DNA from: Echinometra lucunter
Taxonomy: Eukaryota; Echinodermata; Echinoidea; Camarodonta; Echinometridae
Direction: 5' to 3'
NCBI GenBank assembly: GCA_029962745.1
Contig: CM057157.1
Coordinates: 22,748,088 to 22,812,087 of the forward strand
DNA: 64,000 nucleotides
Shown here: positions 31,801 to 43,681 of the stretch, piece by piece
How positions within the stretch are numbered: position 1 is the first letter of the stretch
Layout of the letters: each line of letters begins with the position of its first letter
Position numbers and translations under genes: made by a program
Notes under the pieces: generated by a model
The model's input: only the letters and a program-made list of their open reading frames with translations
Database searches by the model: none
What the model was told of the DNA's origin: nothing

Positions 31801-33281
31801 CAGTGGCGTAACAGCCGGGGGGGGGGCAGGGGGGGGGCACTCTGCCCCCCTGAAGGATTTCAGCGGGAAAATCCACCAAACCACCGGGACAAAATGAAAG
31901 GGAGGGAAAGGAAGAAAAAGGAAGGGAGAAAGGGAAAGAAAGGAGAAAAGGAAAGGAAGAAGGAGAACGGGAAAGAGAAAAGGAGAAAGGGGAGAAAGAA
32001 GAAGAGAGAGAGGAAAAAGAGGGAAAGGGGGAAAAAGAAAAAAGCAAAGGGAAACAAAAGAAATGAGGGATAATGTAGTACCAAAACCCCGGAGCTTCCG
32101 GGTGCTCTACTCCCCGGACCCCCGCAGTGGCTTTCCCTGGGACCCACCCGCTAAGGGCTTCGCAACAAACAACGCGGTGCGGGCTCACCTCCGCATATTC
32201 TATTTCTAGACTTAGATACCGGGAAATTTTCGGCTCTGCCCCCCCCCCCCGATAACAGGCAGAGAATGTAAGAGACCGGGAACAGTCAACGAACAATTCA
32301 AAGAAACGTCAGAGCTTCCGCGCTTCGCGCGGGAGGGGAAATCACCATCCCTGCACCCTCCCTCTAGCATGCCTAGGGAGCACGCTTTGCACTATCGTCC
32401 TCCTAAAATGAAATCCTAGCTACACCACTGATTCTAGACTTAATTACCGGGAAATTTTTGGCTATGCGTATGCCCCCCCCCCCCATAACAGGCAGAAAGC
32501 GTAAGAAGAGCGGGAACTGACAGCGAAAAAACGTCGGAGCTTTGCGCGGGAGGGGGGAAACTCCCCCTCCCTTAACCCTCCCCCCTAGGGAGCTCCGTCC
32601 TCCTAAAATAAAATCCTAGTTACGCCGCAGAAGATAGACTTAATTACCGACAACTAACCATTCAAAGAAACGTCGGAGCTTCCGCGCTTCGCGCGGGAGG
32701 GGGGAAACTCCATCCTCCCCTCTAGGAAGCACTACATTGGCGTAAATTCCGGGGGGGGGGGGTGGGTAATCTATCAACCCCACTTGGGGGAGAGGGGGGA
32801 TGGTGTGTACAAATTTCCCCCTATGCAGACACACTTTTTAAGGAAGAAAATTTATTTTAATTAATCAGTTATTAAAAATTCTGAATAACAACCATCATAT
32901 CTTAGAATTTCTATGTGAAAATGCTATCGAAAACAAAAAGTAGTTATTTTTGGCTTGCTCGCTTCGCTCGCTCGTCAAAATCTTAGGATTTCCATCTCAA
33001 AATGCGATTAAAATCGAGGAAAGTGGTTATTTTTGGCTCGCTCGCTTCGCTCGCTTGCAAAAATAGATATCAAAATGTGTGTGAAAGGGAAAAAATCATT
33101 AAAAAAGTTTTTTACCCCCCACTCCTCAAATTGGATTTACGCCGGTGGAGCAGTACCGTCCTCCTAAAATGCAGTCCTAGCTACGCCACAGATTCTAGAT
33201 TCTAGACATAGACTAGTTACCGGGAAATTTTGGGCTCTGCCCCCCCCCCCCCCCTGATAACAGGTACCTGTTACGCCCCTG
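31801..33281. mobile_element. Composite hAT element (1.48 kb) with perfect target duplication
   Basis: It starts CAGTGGCGTAAC and ends GTTACGCCCCTG (11 of 12 bases inverted). GTACAGGG flanks both sides (31793-31800 and 33282-33289), a perfect 8-bp duplication. The interior has no transposase. It holds about three diverged direct copies of a roughly 200-bp block (TCTAGACTTA, ACCGGGAAATTTT, C tract, GATAACAGGC, AACGTCGGAGCTT, CGCGGGAGGGG, CCTCCTAAAAT) at about 32205, 32430 and 32630, and a nested second element at 32735-33147. Confidence 0.88.
32735..33147. mobile_element. hAT-like element nested in the 1.48-kb hAT
   Basis: The left end CATTGGCGTAAATTCCGG and right end TTGGATTTACGCCGGTG are imperfect inverted repeats. 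The flanks AAGCACTA and GAGCAGTA agree at 6 of 8 positions, consistent with an old target duplication. The interior carries two direct copies, about 86 bp apart, of a segment ending in a GCTCGCTTCGCTCGCT motif. Confidence 0.65.
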
Positions 33282-33289
33282 GTACAGGG

Positions 33290-34830
33290 TTTTCCATAGA
33301 CTTACGACTGATATCAATCGTATTAGATTGATTGTATTTTTATGTTACAGGGCCCAGTTCTGATGTAAAGAAAGTGAATATACGTTTTGACGCTTATAAA
33401 CCAACCACACGAAAATCCATAATCACATAATAATGAACCAAAAATCATTATAGCTTGAACAGTTGTGCAGAGTTATAATCCTTTCAGGTTGAATAGATGA
33501 AATAAAGAATAAAGAACTAAAAATTGATGGAGAATAAGCCACGGAGTAAATGCATTAACAGAACTCAAATATAGCCAGATCATGAGAATTCTGTGAAATA
33601 AACTATGCGTCGTAACTTTTAAAAAAAAAAAAGAAGAAAGAAATGGTTGGGGGGAAAAGGTTATCGATATTCAGACCGTACAAAGAAAAATACTTTTTAA
33701 TGAATAAAAGAAATAAAAAAATAAAAAGCGGCAAAAAAAAAAAAAAAAAAAAACCATCACAACAACACTTCAACTCTTAATAGCTCGATTTTTTAAAATT
33801 TCGTGATCCTAAAAAGTTTCTTAACACGTGACTGAGAGTAGTTGCCATGACGACATTATCTATGGATAAGGCATTCCAGATTGGAAAATGTGTTTTGAGC
33901 ACGTTCCGGATAGTAATGAGTCAAAAGTGCTTTTATAGGTGAGGTCCACTGATCTATACGGGACTGCATCATGAACCATAATTCTAGTTTCCGTATTAGC
34001 GATATGATATGATAATGATATGATATGATAATGATGTGATGTGATATATTATTTCATATTTTTCCTTTCCAGTCGCATTTATTCATGATCTCTTTAAAAT
34101 CCACAAGGACATCAAAAATTTCATTTTACATTCACATATCATAACATCAAGCAAAATCAAACTCAAATAATTCATTTGGGAGTATTATTACCCAAAACAC
34201 CCCAATTTTCAAACTCTAGATCGATTTGCAAAAATATGAATAAATTATTCACTTACGTCAATTACATCAATTATTTCCTCATAATAAACTTTGAAAATTT
34301 ATCTTTAGTATAAATTGAACATTGAAAGGACATATATATATATATATATATAAGTTTTTAAAACGTTTATAAAACGAAAACGTTTGGTGTTTGCTGGGTC
34401 GTGGCGTTCGTGACAAAGCGCACGACCGTGGGAACCTAGCATGAGTAATCACCTTTCTATTCCCTCTAGTCTTCAATTGGGTGATCAGTTTGTTTTCGCC
34501 TTCCTTTTTTGACAGATGAAAAATCATTTGTGTTTTTTCTTCATCTTCCATCCATTAAACTCGTGACCTTATTCCAGCCTCCTCACACTCATTTTTGTAT
34601 ATCCTTTCTAACTTTTCTTTCATCTCTTACTTATTCTTCTTTTAATGTGTTATCTTTCTGGTTATCTAAATTACACTCAAAATAAGTCAATTCTAGCTCT
34701 GATTTTTCCTTTTCTCCCTTCTTTTTACACTTTCCTTTGTTATATTTCTGAGCAAATTCTCTACATCTCTAAAATTTCCCATTTCGTATCTGATATTTAT
34801 TACTGTTTACACATTTTGTAATATTGTGAC
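33290..34830. other. Intergenic AT-rich region
   Basis: No gene recognised. It contains A-rich homopolymer runs near 33620 and 33735, a GATAT simple repeat near 34003-34050 and a TA repeat at 34328-34352. Confidence 0.5.
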
Positions 34831-34835
34831 GCGGG

Positions 34836-34976
34836 CCACCCCAAGGGGGCTTTTCTTGACCTATAACTCCTATTAATAATTGCTGCCACCACATGGTTTT
34901 GTAGGGACATGACCCCTGGATCAACTGAAGTTTAATCAGTTGATCCTGATTTCAACAGTAAACTACGTCACAATAT
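34836..34976. mobile_element. Short MITE with ATTGTGACG ends
   Basis: ATTGTGACG at the left is inverted as CGTCACAAT at the right. Inside, GATCAACTGAAG and CAGTTGATC form a secondary inverted repeat. About 140 bp. The class is undetermined. Confidence 0.45.
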
Positions 34977-34989
34977 AAATTGTCTTCCT

Positions 34990-35398
34990 TTGGTGACGTA
35001 ACAATAAAAGACTTCGAGAGAGAGGGTAACATTTCCAATCAATTAATTATGCATGGAGTGAAAGGAAACAACACAGCTGATTGGCTAAGAGTACGGCGTT
35101 CCTGGGACCTTAACTCATTCCAAAACCATGCTTTCTAGTTACAAGTACGAGCGCGAGGCTCTCGTCTTCGTGTGCTGAAGAAAACCCGACAAAATATTCA
35201 GCTAGATGCTCCTATGGTGCATAAAGCTTAGGCCACCTTAACAAGGAACATGTCAAGAGTTCCTGGTAAATATTCCGTACTGAAATAACTCGTATATTGG
35301 CATAATTATTATAAAACTCTCTCTACTTCCACATGTTCCTGTAACTCATCCGCACTCCGCGTACACACGTGTATTCACGTTGACCACATTCTCCGAAC
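34990..35398. other. Intergenic region
   Basis: No coding or repeat structure was recognised apart from scattered CpGs. Confidence 0.4.
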
Positions 35399-35401
35399 TT
35401 A

Positions 35402-35768
35402 TACTGCTTTCACACCAAGGTACGGTCGCTGAGTACGGTCGCAGAGACCGTACCCAGCGACCGATGAAATCATAGTGTGAAAGCATTTCATCGTACTCAG
35501 CGACCGATCGTTTTGGTCAAAAACGATCGGTCGCTGAGTACGGTCGCTGAGGTACTTCAGCGACCGTACCCAGCGACCGTACCTTGGTGTGAAAGCACAT
35601 CGTACTCAGCGACCGATCGAAATGCAATGACCCCCCCCCCCCCCATACATGCCCACGTGCTATCTCTACTTCCGCTTGACCTGACCAAATTTTGACGGCG
35701 GTGTGAAAGCACGTCCGATCGGTCGCTGGGTACGGTCTCTGCGACCGTACCTTGGTGTGAAAGCAGTA
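35402..35768. mobile_element. Harbinger-like foldback MITE
   Basis: The ends TACTGCTTTCACACCAAGGT and its reverse complement are flanked by TTA at 35399-35401 and 35769-35771. The interior holds many direct and inverted copies of CAGCGACCGTAC and GGTCGCTGAGTACGGTCGC, plus repeated TGTGAAAGC. A C14 tract sits in the right half. A TTA duplication fits PIF/Harbinger. No transposase. Confidence 0.78.
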
Positions 35769-36119
35769 TTAGACAATTTCTCGCACATGACTATGCACAA
35801 AACACACATACTCTCACGCGCGTCACGGTCACAGGCATGAGAGCCGCCGAGCACTAACTTAGCTTCTCACTGTAAAATCTCCCTCTCCCTCTAACTCTTG
35901 ATCTCTCGGCTATATCCAAGCTAAAATTCGATGGCTTAAAGGGTCGTTTGCATCAAGCAAACTATTGGCTAATAAAATCACCTCAAATTCATCTCATCTG
36001 TCATGTCTGTCTCTGCCTGTGGCTTAGTCAAACAAAGTCAACTCTTCTGACTTCCACGTCCTCCATCACATTCTTATTTACAATTACTGGTCAAACAGTG
36101 CTGCAATAAATTAATCTAA

Positions 36120-36700
36120 GAATACTTTGTAATAAGGTGTTACTTGAACTTTAAAGGGGGTACCCAATGCTGAAACAATGTTAGTTCATGTAAAAGAGCA
36201 TGATTTTATTAGCAGAAAATCATCTGCCTAAAGTTTTTTAAAAGTCGTGTTGCCAAGGAAACCCTTTAATGTGGTAAGATTTCGGGATATTTTTGACCCC
36301 TCAGCTGTGACCCAGTTTCAACTGGGTACCCACTTTGACGTCAAAATGACGTCAAAGTGGGTACCTTGTCGCGCACTTCTAGCAAAATGCGCGCAAGGTA
36401 TAATACATATTGTACAGTCTAGCGCGCAACAGAACTGCAATGCGCGAAGCTGGGTACCTACTTTGACGTCATACCTCATAACTCAAATTTTGTGGTCAGC
36501 TCTTGACTTTTAATGAGAAAATAAGCCAAAATGCATTGATTTAGATTGAAAATCATCATATTTTTAGTGTTATTCTTCTTATAGTTCTATTCTCGATCAT
36601 ATATCAAAATTTTTTATACCATTGTGTAATCACTTTAATATAAAATTGTAACGTGTCGTCCGCAACATTTCAACCATATCAATTTGTTGTGTACAAAAAA
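36120..36700. repeat. GGTACC/TGACGTCA palindrome cluster
   Basis: A perfect palindrome at 36325-36365 has 19-bp arms (GGTACCCACTTTGACGTCA) around AAA. A further copy, GGGTACCTACTTTGACGTCA, lies at 36452-36471. The intervening sequence is rich in GCGC-containing inverted bits. No coding frame. Confidence 0.7.
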
Positions 36701-38200
36701 CGCTCCTCTTATAAGGCATAGAAATGGGACGTTTAACGCACAGTCACTAATACGCGCCGCTGTCTTCGCATCGTGCAGGCAGTCTACGTGTATAGTGGCG
36801 GGCTGCTACATTGCGGTGCAGGGGTGTTCAACTTACATATCGTGAGCGCACTCAGCTGCGTGTTTTCACTTCTTCTCCTTTCTCTCCTTTTCTTGTCATT
36901 TTTCCTCGCATTACTTGTTTTCATAAATTTCCCTCTCACTTTCCTTGTTTTCTCACTCCCTTCAGTTTTGTAACTCTTCTTGATCACTTGCATTCATTGG
37001 CTTGTGCTTTTTTTTTTCCTCTCAGTTTACTCTCACCTCCTTGCCAAAATTCTTCACGCGCTGCGTTGCCTAGCTATGCGTGTGTACTGTGTACTATACT
37101 GTGTACACACAATGCCATCGGCTGAACCCGCCAAACTATAGTGACCAATTGCAAAAGCTTTTGCAAATGTGAAAAGTGACAGAGGTTTTTTTTATCCAAT
37201 CAAAATCATTCTTAGGTATTCGCAATCTACAGCATTTTCTGCAAAATGTCTTTTTTTGATAGGGTCTATTGTGACGTATATATTTTTTTACAACAATGTG
37301 AAGTCGCACCAAACGTTTCGTTTCCCGCACTTGCCCATTGGCTCATGTACAAATGGATTTCCAAAATCATCAAGAAAGGTTCCAAAAACCTCAAAAGTGA
37401 CAGAACTTAATTTGACTAAAATTAAATGAAAATCATATCATGTTCAAGGTGAGAATCTGCTCTATTCTATTCTGTTTTGATAGATCACCTTGTTGACGCG
37501 TTTGGGAGATATCTTAGCAAATCCCTCAAAAACGGCGTATTTTCTATTATTCTCCATAGGGAAATAATTTCACACGCTACGCGCTGCAAAAAAGGAGCGC
37601 AAACAAATTGATATGTTTTGTACAGTTATTTACAATGAACTCAACTTATTGAAAATCATGCTTAACTTGCAAGGAGGTGAAAATCATTATAAGGTATATG
37701 TACATGTCCTTACATTGCATTCCTAGCTTTCTGTTCTAACTACAATCCTAACTTTTCTCCGAGTAGGCCTGTTACTGTAACTCTCGGTCTTCCAAACATC
37801 ATTCCTAGTTCCGAAGTCAGTTTTAACTCCCCTTTTCCTCACCCATTATCTCCAAAATATGTTACTGCGACCAGCGCACAACATTCTCTTTATCTATATA
37901 AAAATCAATCTGTCTCCACTTGCCAATTCCAAATATCCCCCCTCCTGGGCTCAACCTAAACACTGTTCAACTTCAAACACGTAGACTTCACGACCACTCT
38001 GTCGGCCAGTGCTACTACTCAAACCCCTAACTGTCGCTTATATAACTGGCCTCAGAGATATTATCTCCCAGATACTATGACTAAGAGGAATCTTTACTAA
38101 GGAACAACTTTCTGTTTAACCTGGTCCATAACCTCTCTAGTTTCACATATGAATAACGTAATAAAAAATTTAATAATATGGTGGTGCACTAGCAGGAAAG
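36700..38200. other. Intergenic region
   Basis: No gene supported. Several short open frames lack coding character. A CpG-richer patch lies near 36730-36870. Confidence 0.4.
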
Positions 38201-38596
38201 AACAGGAAAATAGGAAAGATAAAGGCGTGGGGGGGGGGGGGGTAATGAACTTCCAAGTCCTCCTGTCTTGGCTAATGTTCATTTCTGTCCTTCATCAAAA
38301 TCCTTAGGCATCCACCATGTCCTAAATAGGTTCATCTCAACAGAAATTGCATTCTGTCCTACACCATAGGTCCGATTCCTTCCACTGAAAATCATTGTAA
38401 TCCCCTCGATAGGATCATCTAACTTAGGAACTTCATGTCCTTCCATGTCCCGGTCCTGTACTTCCGGCACCTCTGAGAGAAAGGGGGGGGGGGGGGGGTA
38501 TTAGTGGCACCGCTAAGTCTTAACATTCATGGCATCGATAGCAAACATTAATAAATTCATCTGTATTTGTATGTATACATCTTGACCGAAAGGTCC

Positions 38597-38880
38597 ATAC
38601 TTAGAAAATTATTTGTAATAACCAAAATGACTACACTTAGAATATTTTGGTAGTGCAAAAGTACGAGATGGCTGCACTTAGAATATTTTGATAGTGCAAA
38701 AGTACGAAATGTCAACACTTAGAATATTTTGATAGTGCAAAAGTACGCAATGGCTGCACGTAGAATATTTTGATAGTGCAATGTACGAAATGTCAACACT
38801 TAGAATATTTTGATAGTGCAAAAGTACGAAATGGCTGCACTTAGAATATTTTGGTAGTACAGTGTACAAAATGTCAAAAC
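38597..38880 (+). repeat. 41-bp minisatellite with 82-bp dimer structure
   Basis: Six copies of ACTTAGAATATTTTGATAGT plus GCAAAAGTACGAAATG and a 5-base end occur from 38635 to 38880, with a diverged copy before them. The last bases alternate strictly between GCTGC and TCAAC (or TCAAA) from copy to copy, so the true unit is an 82-bp dimer. Decayed relatives occur near 39175-39235. Confidence 0.9.
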
Positions 38881-39659
38881 AATTTTACATATCAAGGCAC
38901 TTTTGAGACACACCTCAACTCTAACTAAGCCAGAAGACAAAGACTTATAAAATTTCAAGGTGTTTGTCAAATATCAAGTCAGATAGCAGATAAAATGTCA
39001 GAGCCAGAAAAGTATCAAAGTTATAGATTTGCGTTCTTCAATGCCAGGGTCCCAGACCCTACGGCTAAACCGTGGATGTCCACACATGTTGACTTGATTG
39101 AAGTTGATTCTATAATAAATATATTACATACAACGAATACAAAGAATTACTTGTGTTTTCTGTTTCAGTGAAAAGGCCAAAGTAGTGACACTTAGAAAAC
39201 TTTCAATAAAAGAGCCAAATGGTGACACTTAATAATTTTATACACTTTAACAATCAAGCACAATAATAATTTCAGAATTCAGTCTTTAAACATCACATCA
39301 TACACTAAATACGCCATTATAATTATCTCCATAAGATATGAATATACCTCTTGAATGCAATCTTTCATCAAAGATCAACTCTAAAATTCTGAGTTCGAGT
39401 ATCAATTTTTCCTCATAAAATCTCACATTTATCTAATAAATCCATTAATCAGCTATGAAGGCAGTTTATAAGATGCTCATATATTCTTTGTTTGATATAA
39501 TTTCGAATTAATCTGTACTTACAGTGAATAGAAGGTTGTATTAAAAGCTCACTTAAAAATTCTGAGAGGTGAACTTGACAAAAGGCTCTACAAAATGGCG
39601 TCCTTGCAAAAGTTGTCACGAATTTGTGCTTCCCGCCCCCTATTTATACCCCTAATCCA

Positions 39660-39895
39660 GCAATCTGATTGGTCAAACCTTACAGTAAATTCTATTGTGA
39701 CGTCACTTGTGTTCGCGCGTCTTTATAATCTGCCGACCGACAGCAAAAAAAAGTCTCTGACCCTGAATTTAAATAGCACCCCCAACGTCACTTTCAATAC
39801 AAAACAAATCTCTCGCGGGAAGTTTGAAAAGATAATTCCTCAACCTGCTTATCATAAGCAAATACAACAATTTTCTAGCAGAATAAAGTAATTCG
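39660..39895 (+). promoter_or_regulatory. Promoter-like block: CCAAT, CRE, TATA, AATAAA
   Basis: In order on the + strand: ATTGG (inverted CCAAT) near 39668, TGACGTCA near 39698, TTTATAATC near 39721, and AATAAA near 39883. The order and spacing resemble U3-R of an LTR or a compact promoter. A 98-codon frame at 39595-39891 overlaps it but has no recognisable domain. Confidence 0.35.
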
Positions 39896-40129
39896 AGAGA
39901 TACTAGTGGTGAGTAGCAATCCTAGGATTTGCTCAGAGTCACTGCACCACGTTAAATATGCATGAATTTGGAACAATTTATCAATAAAGTCGTCTCCTTT
40001 TGAAGAGAGCTATTCAAGTCCCGCACATTGTATTTAGTGTGGTAAAACTTGCATAAATCATTAAACATTCTACTTATAATTCCGTCATGAATCGTAATAA
40101 TAATATTTTTTTTTAGATATAGGGGTTGG

Positions 40130-41200
40130 TGCCAAAACCGCCACAATATTATTTTTGATTCCCCTCTTAAAATTATCGTCACTGAAATGAGAAGTATTCA
40201 GCTTCTAATATCCAGGACCTTTTCTTCAACCACTCAATCTTAATTTTAGGGAGACTGCGTTATGATCTCCTGTAATGACGGGTCGAATATCTGTGGACAC
40301 AACTTTTCCTATAATATCTTTACTTATTATCCAATAATCTAACCTTGATGCAATATTCGTGTTCAAATTTCTCCAAGTGAATTGTTGCTCATCTTTGTGT
40401 AATTTTCTCCAGACATCTACAAAACTCTTTTGTTTCAACATAGTTTGAAGTATTTGTGGGGTTTTGTAGCTCTTTGACCCTTTCGTATCTTTTCGTGGAT
40501 CTAAAACTGAATTCCAATCTCCGCCGAGAATAAAATTACAATCATTACAGTCCCTTTGGACACAATCAATTTGTTTTCGAAGATTTTTGAAAAATGAGTC
40601 TTTGTTCCTTTTCTCCGTTGGAGCATACAAATTAATCAAACAATAATTGTCAGAGTTTTTAGTGAATCTTAGCAACATCATTCTTCCAGTGTTGTCCGTA
40701 CACTTATCATTATTATTCACTGTTATATCAATATTTTCCTTTGCTAAAACTGCGACACCTCTTGCGCGATTGCTTCCATGGGAGTAAAACACTTTCCCTT
40801 TCCACTCACTATTGATAACTGGCTCAATATCCGGTGTCCAGTACGTTTCTTGAGCAAAAACCAAGTCAGCCTTTTGGTCTTTACACCACTTGAAGAAAAT
40901 ATTGCGCTTGGCTTTGTTGCGCAGTCCCCGAACATTAACACTCAAAAGATGACACACTGACATATCAAAGAAAATAAAGTTAAGTCACGAATCAATTTCA
41001 AATTTGATGACTGACTCAGGGTTTTTCTCACTTGTTCTTTGGTTTCTTCTCTATTCTTTGTTTCCGCTTCTTGCGTTTCTCTGAGTTCTGATTGAGATCT
41101 AACTGTCGGCAGTTCTGGAGATTTTATCGATATTTCTGATTCCCGACAGTCGTCTGATTCAATTTTGTATATTTTCACCATCGCTCAGTTCGTCTCCGCT
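40130..41200 (-). pseudogene. Decayed L1/Tx1-like LINE: endonuclease domain
   Basis: The open part at 40226-40963 is an APE-type endonuclease of a non-LTR retrotransposon. Its motifs run in order: SVNVRGLRNKAK, FAQETYW (catalytic Glu), YSHGSNRARGVAVL, NLYAPTEKRN, LGGDWNSVLD (Asp and Asn), RLDYWI and GDHNAVSL (catalytic His, with Gly where Ser is usual). Downstream the homology continues in the same frame through stop codons (KGPGY, then TAG where Trp is expected, then KLNTSHFSDDNF) to about 40130, where it ends before the reverse transcriptase. The short frame at 40942-41181 may be the end of the first ORF. The copy is truncated and cannot encode a working element. Confidence 0.82.
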
Positions 41201-41401
41201 GGTTTCCATGTGAACATGGGTTTGCTCATTTATTTGTGCGTGGGTATACGTTCGTGTTGAATGAATTGCGTAATTGTGTGCTTCCTAAGGTGTTCTCCTT
41301 GCTCATTGATGTATCGTGGCGGGTGCGGCTCTGCGATTCGGAAACATCTTGACTGTCAGCTGTTCGACGCGTTGTCGTGGTGACGCTCCGCCGCGGCCCG
41401 A

Positions 41402-41604
41402 CTTAATAATAATGATAATAATAATAGTAGTATATGAGATTTGTAAGGCGCCAAATTCACTTGATGATCATAATATGCCTAAGGCGCAACTTGTGCAAAA
41501 GGATGAAATTACATGACAAATAGACATAAGTGCAATGGGAGAGGTAAGGAAATGAGTGGTAATGGTAATCATTCTTATTATTATATAGGCCAAATTAAAC
41601 AGAT
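41402..41604 (-). repeat. LINE 3' UTR and simple tail (antisense)
   Basis: AATAATAATGATAATAATAA followed by ATGAGATTTGTAAGGCGCC and CTAAGGCGCAACTTG is the antisense of a LINE tail ending in ATT repeats. The same type occurs at 55817-55960. It probably belongs to the reverse transcriptase fragment at 44190-45170, separated from it by the 41605-44190 insertion. Confidence 0.5.
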
Positions 41605-42159
41605 ACGGACAATTCCATGAAAAATGTTATCCAAGGGTGACAAAATGAAAATCAAGGAACAACTCTGTTTAACAGTGGAAAGTATTCGGGAAGGGTCATA
41701 TACAGCTGATTTAAGAAGAGAAATCTGGCCCAAGTCAGAAAAAATGTTGTTGAATCATGTCTTTATTAAAGATCACGGTAAAAAGCAAATAACAGAAGAA
41801 AGTTGTAAAACAAATTATACAGAAGGAATTCAAACAGAACAAAACAAATAAGACAAACATGAATGCGACCATCTTGAAAGCATATTGATACATGAAAGCA
41901 GGGTATATGAGATTGTCATAAATAGCAACCTATATTCATGAGAGGGACTGGTTGTAAAACCGAATTTTCTGGTTAATCTGAACAAAATATACAAATGGGT
42001 GTAAGATGTATAATTTTATTTAACATAAATTGAACAAAGAATCGGACACCTGTATCATACGGGCCCATGAATATGCCACGAAATTTCCGGGAGTGCATAT
42101 TTGATTCTGGAATTTGGAATATTATAATTAACATCGACAAAAGTTTGATACATTATTTT

Positions 42160-42505
42160 TTAAAAAATGAAATGAAGTGTTTCTTCAAAAGCACTGCAGT
42201 AAAATTTGATGTGATTTTCATGTATTTTTTCTAAAGTGAATATTGTCACTATAAAATGACTTTCAGGCATTCATTCCAATACCACGATAAAGCTGAGGAC
42301 TCATTTTTACACCATCCTGCTTGATACCGCAAGAAAAAAATTCTTTTCTGGAAAATGGCCAAAACAAATTTTATCATTTCCACCTCGCTTAAAGTGTAAT
42401 GTCCGTAACGTTTTAGATGAACAAGACAGCACACTGTATTTTGGTCCAATTTTGTTCTAAATTCAAACGCAAAGCTAAAATTTGATATCGCACAACATAT
42501 CAAGG
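42160..42505 (+). repeat. Direct duplication, copy 1
   Basis: It shares ordered blocks with 42950-43305: GTGTTTCTTCAAA, CACTGCAGTAAAAT, GTGATTTTCATGTATT, ATGACTTTCAGGCA, CGATAAAGCTGAGG, TACCGCAAGAAAA, GTCCGTAACGTTTTAGATG and CACAACATATCAA. Identity is roughly 80 percent by eye. Confidence 0.85.
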
Positions 42506-42949
42506 GATTTTTTTTTTTATAGAATTTCCATAATTCATTTTTAAAAAGCGTTACGGACATTACATCACCAATGCGTTACGGACATTACACATAGTAGCAC
42601 AAGACATATCTGGTTATAATTGCAAGAAATAGTTTGGATTCTACACTGCAATATCTGTCTAACCCCGTGTTCACACACAAAAAACCTGTTGTATAACTAT
42701 TCCAAAACGGTTAAGCTATATATATATATATATATATATATATGATAAATTTCTATGTCTGTATGCTCATTAACGAAAGACATATAAAGCAACACTGTAT
42801 GACAAAACTAGGGTCTGAGCATTGTTTCGAATAGAACTCGATAAAAAATCACGATCCGTGTGTTTTTTTTTTCTGAACGTATGGTGATCATAGAACAATA
42901 TACAAATAACTGGGGGGGGGGGGGGGGGGGTTATGGCAGACTTTTTAAA

Positions 42950-43305
42950 AAATAGCTTTTGAAATAAAGTGTTTCTTCAAAGACACTGCAGTAAAATTAA
43001 GTGTGATTTTCATGTATTTCTTCTGAAGTTAATATTGTCACTGTAACATGACTTTCAGGCAATTATTCATATACTACGATAAAGCTGAGGGCTCATTTTT
43101 ACATTATCCAGCTGGATACCGCAAGAAAATAATTATTTTCAGAAAAATGGCCTAAAACGAAGTTTATCTTTTCCATCTCTCTCAAAGTGTATAATGTCCG
43201 TAACGTTTTAGATGTACAAGTTCATATTGTACACTGTGTTTTGGTCCAAGATGTTCTAAATTCAAATGCAAAGCTAAAATATGATATCACACAACATATC
43301 AAATG
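42950..43305 (+). repeat. Direct duplication, copy 2
   Basis: Second copy of the 42160-42505 segment in the same orientation, 790 bp downstream. A TA repeat (42718-42743) and a G19 tract (42912-42930) lie between the copies. Confidence 0.85.
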
Positions 43306-43681
43306 AAAGATCTCATGAAAATGCTATGGCAACATTTTGAAATGTGTATAAATTTCCATCCAGGTGAAAAGAATAAAAAATATGAATACAATCATGTGAC
43401 CCTTTCTACGCGATGAAAGTGGACAAATCTGTAATGTCCGTAACGCTTAAAATGTAATGTCCTTAACGCCACAATCATGGCTCTAGAGGATACATGTTTT
43501 ATCTGTTCCACTAATTTTAACTTTATTCTATAAACATTTCCTTACCTTTCAATTTATGGGTAAAATTGTCTAACTGTGTGCTTAAACTCACAGACTTTTC
43601 AATGGATGTGTAAACAAGGCAAACATGCAAAAAGTTGTGTCCAAAAAATGTAATGTCCGTAACGAAAACATAACATGCTCA

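Noticed and set aside
31790..32296. 168-codon minus-strand frame rich in Ser, Phe and Pro
   Set aside because: It lies inside the non-coding hAT element and reads a purine-rich stretch; no domain.
38279..38473. Minus-strand frame containing EVQDRDMEGHEVPKLDD and FRTWWMPKDFDEGQK, with an AG just before it
   Set aside because: It looks faintly protein-like, but third positions are not G/C-enriched, no partner exon or domain is recognised, and the surroundings are repeats. Not called as a gene.
39595..39891. 98-codon frame starting MASLQKLSRICASRPL as a mitochondrial-type protein
   Set aside because: The start looks like a targeting sequence, but the frame contains the CCAAT/CRE/TATA block and ends with repeat-like sequence; no domain.
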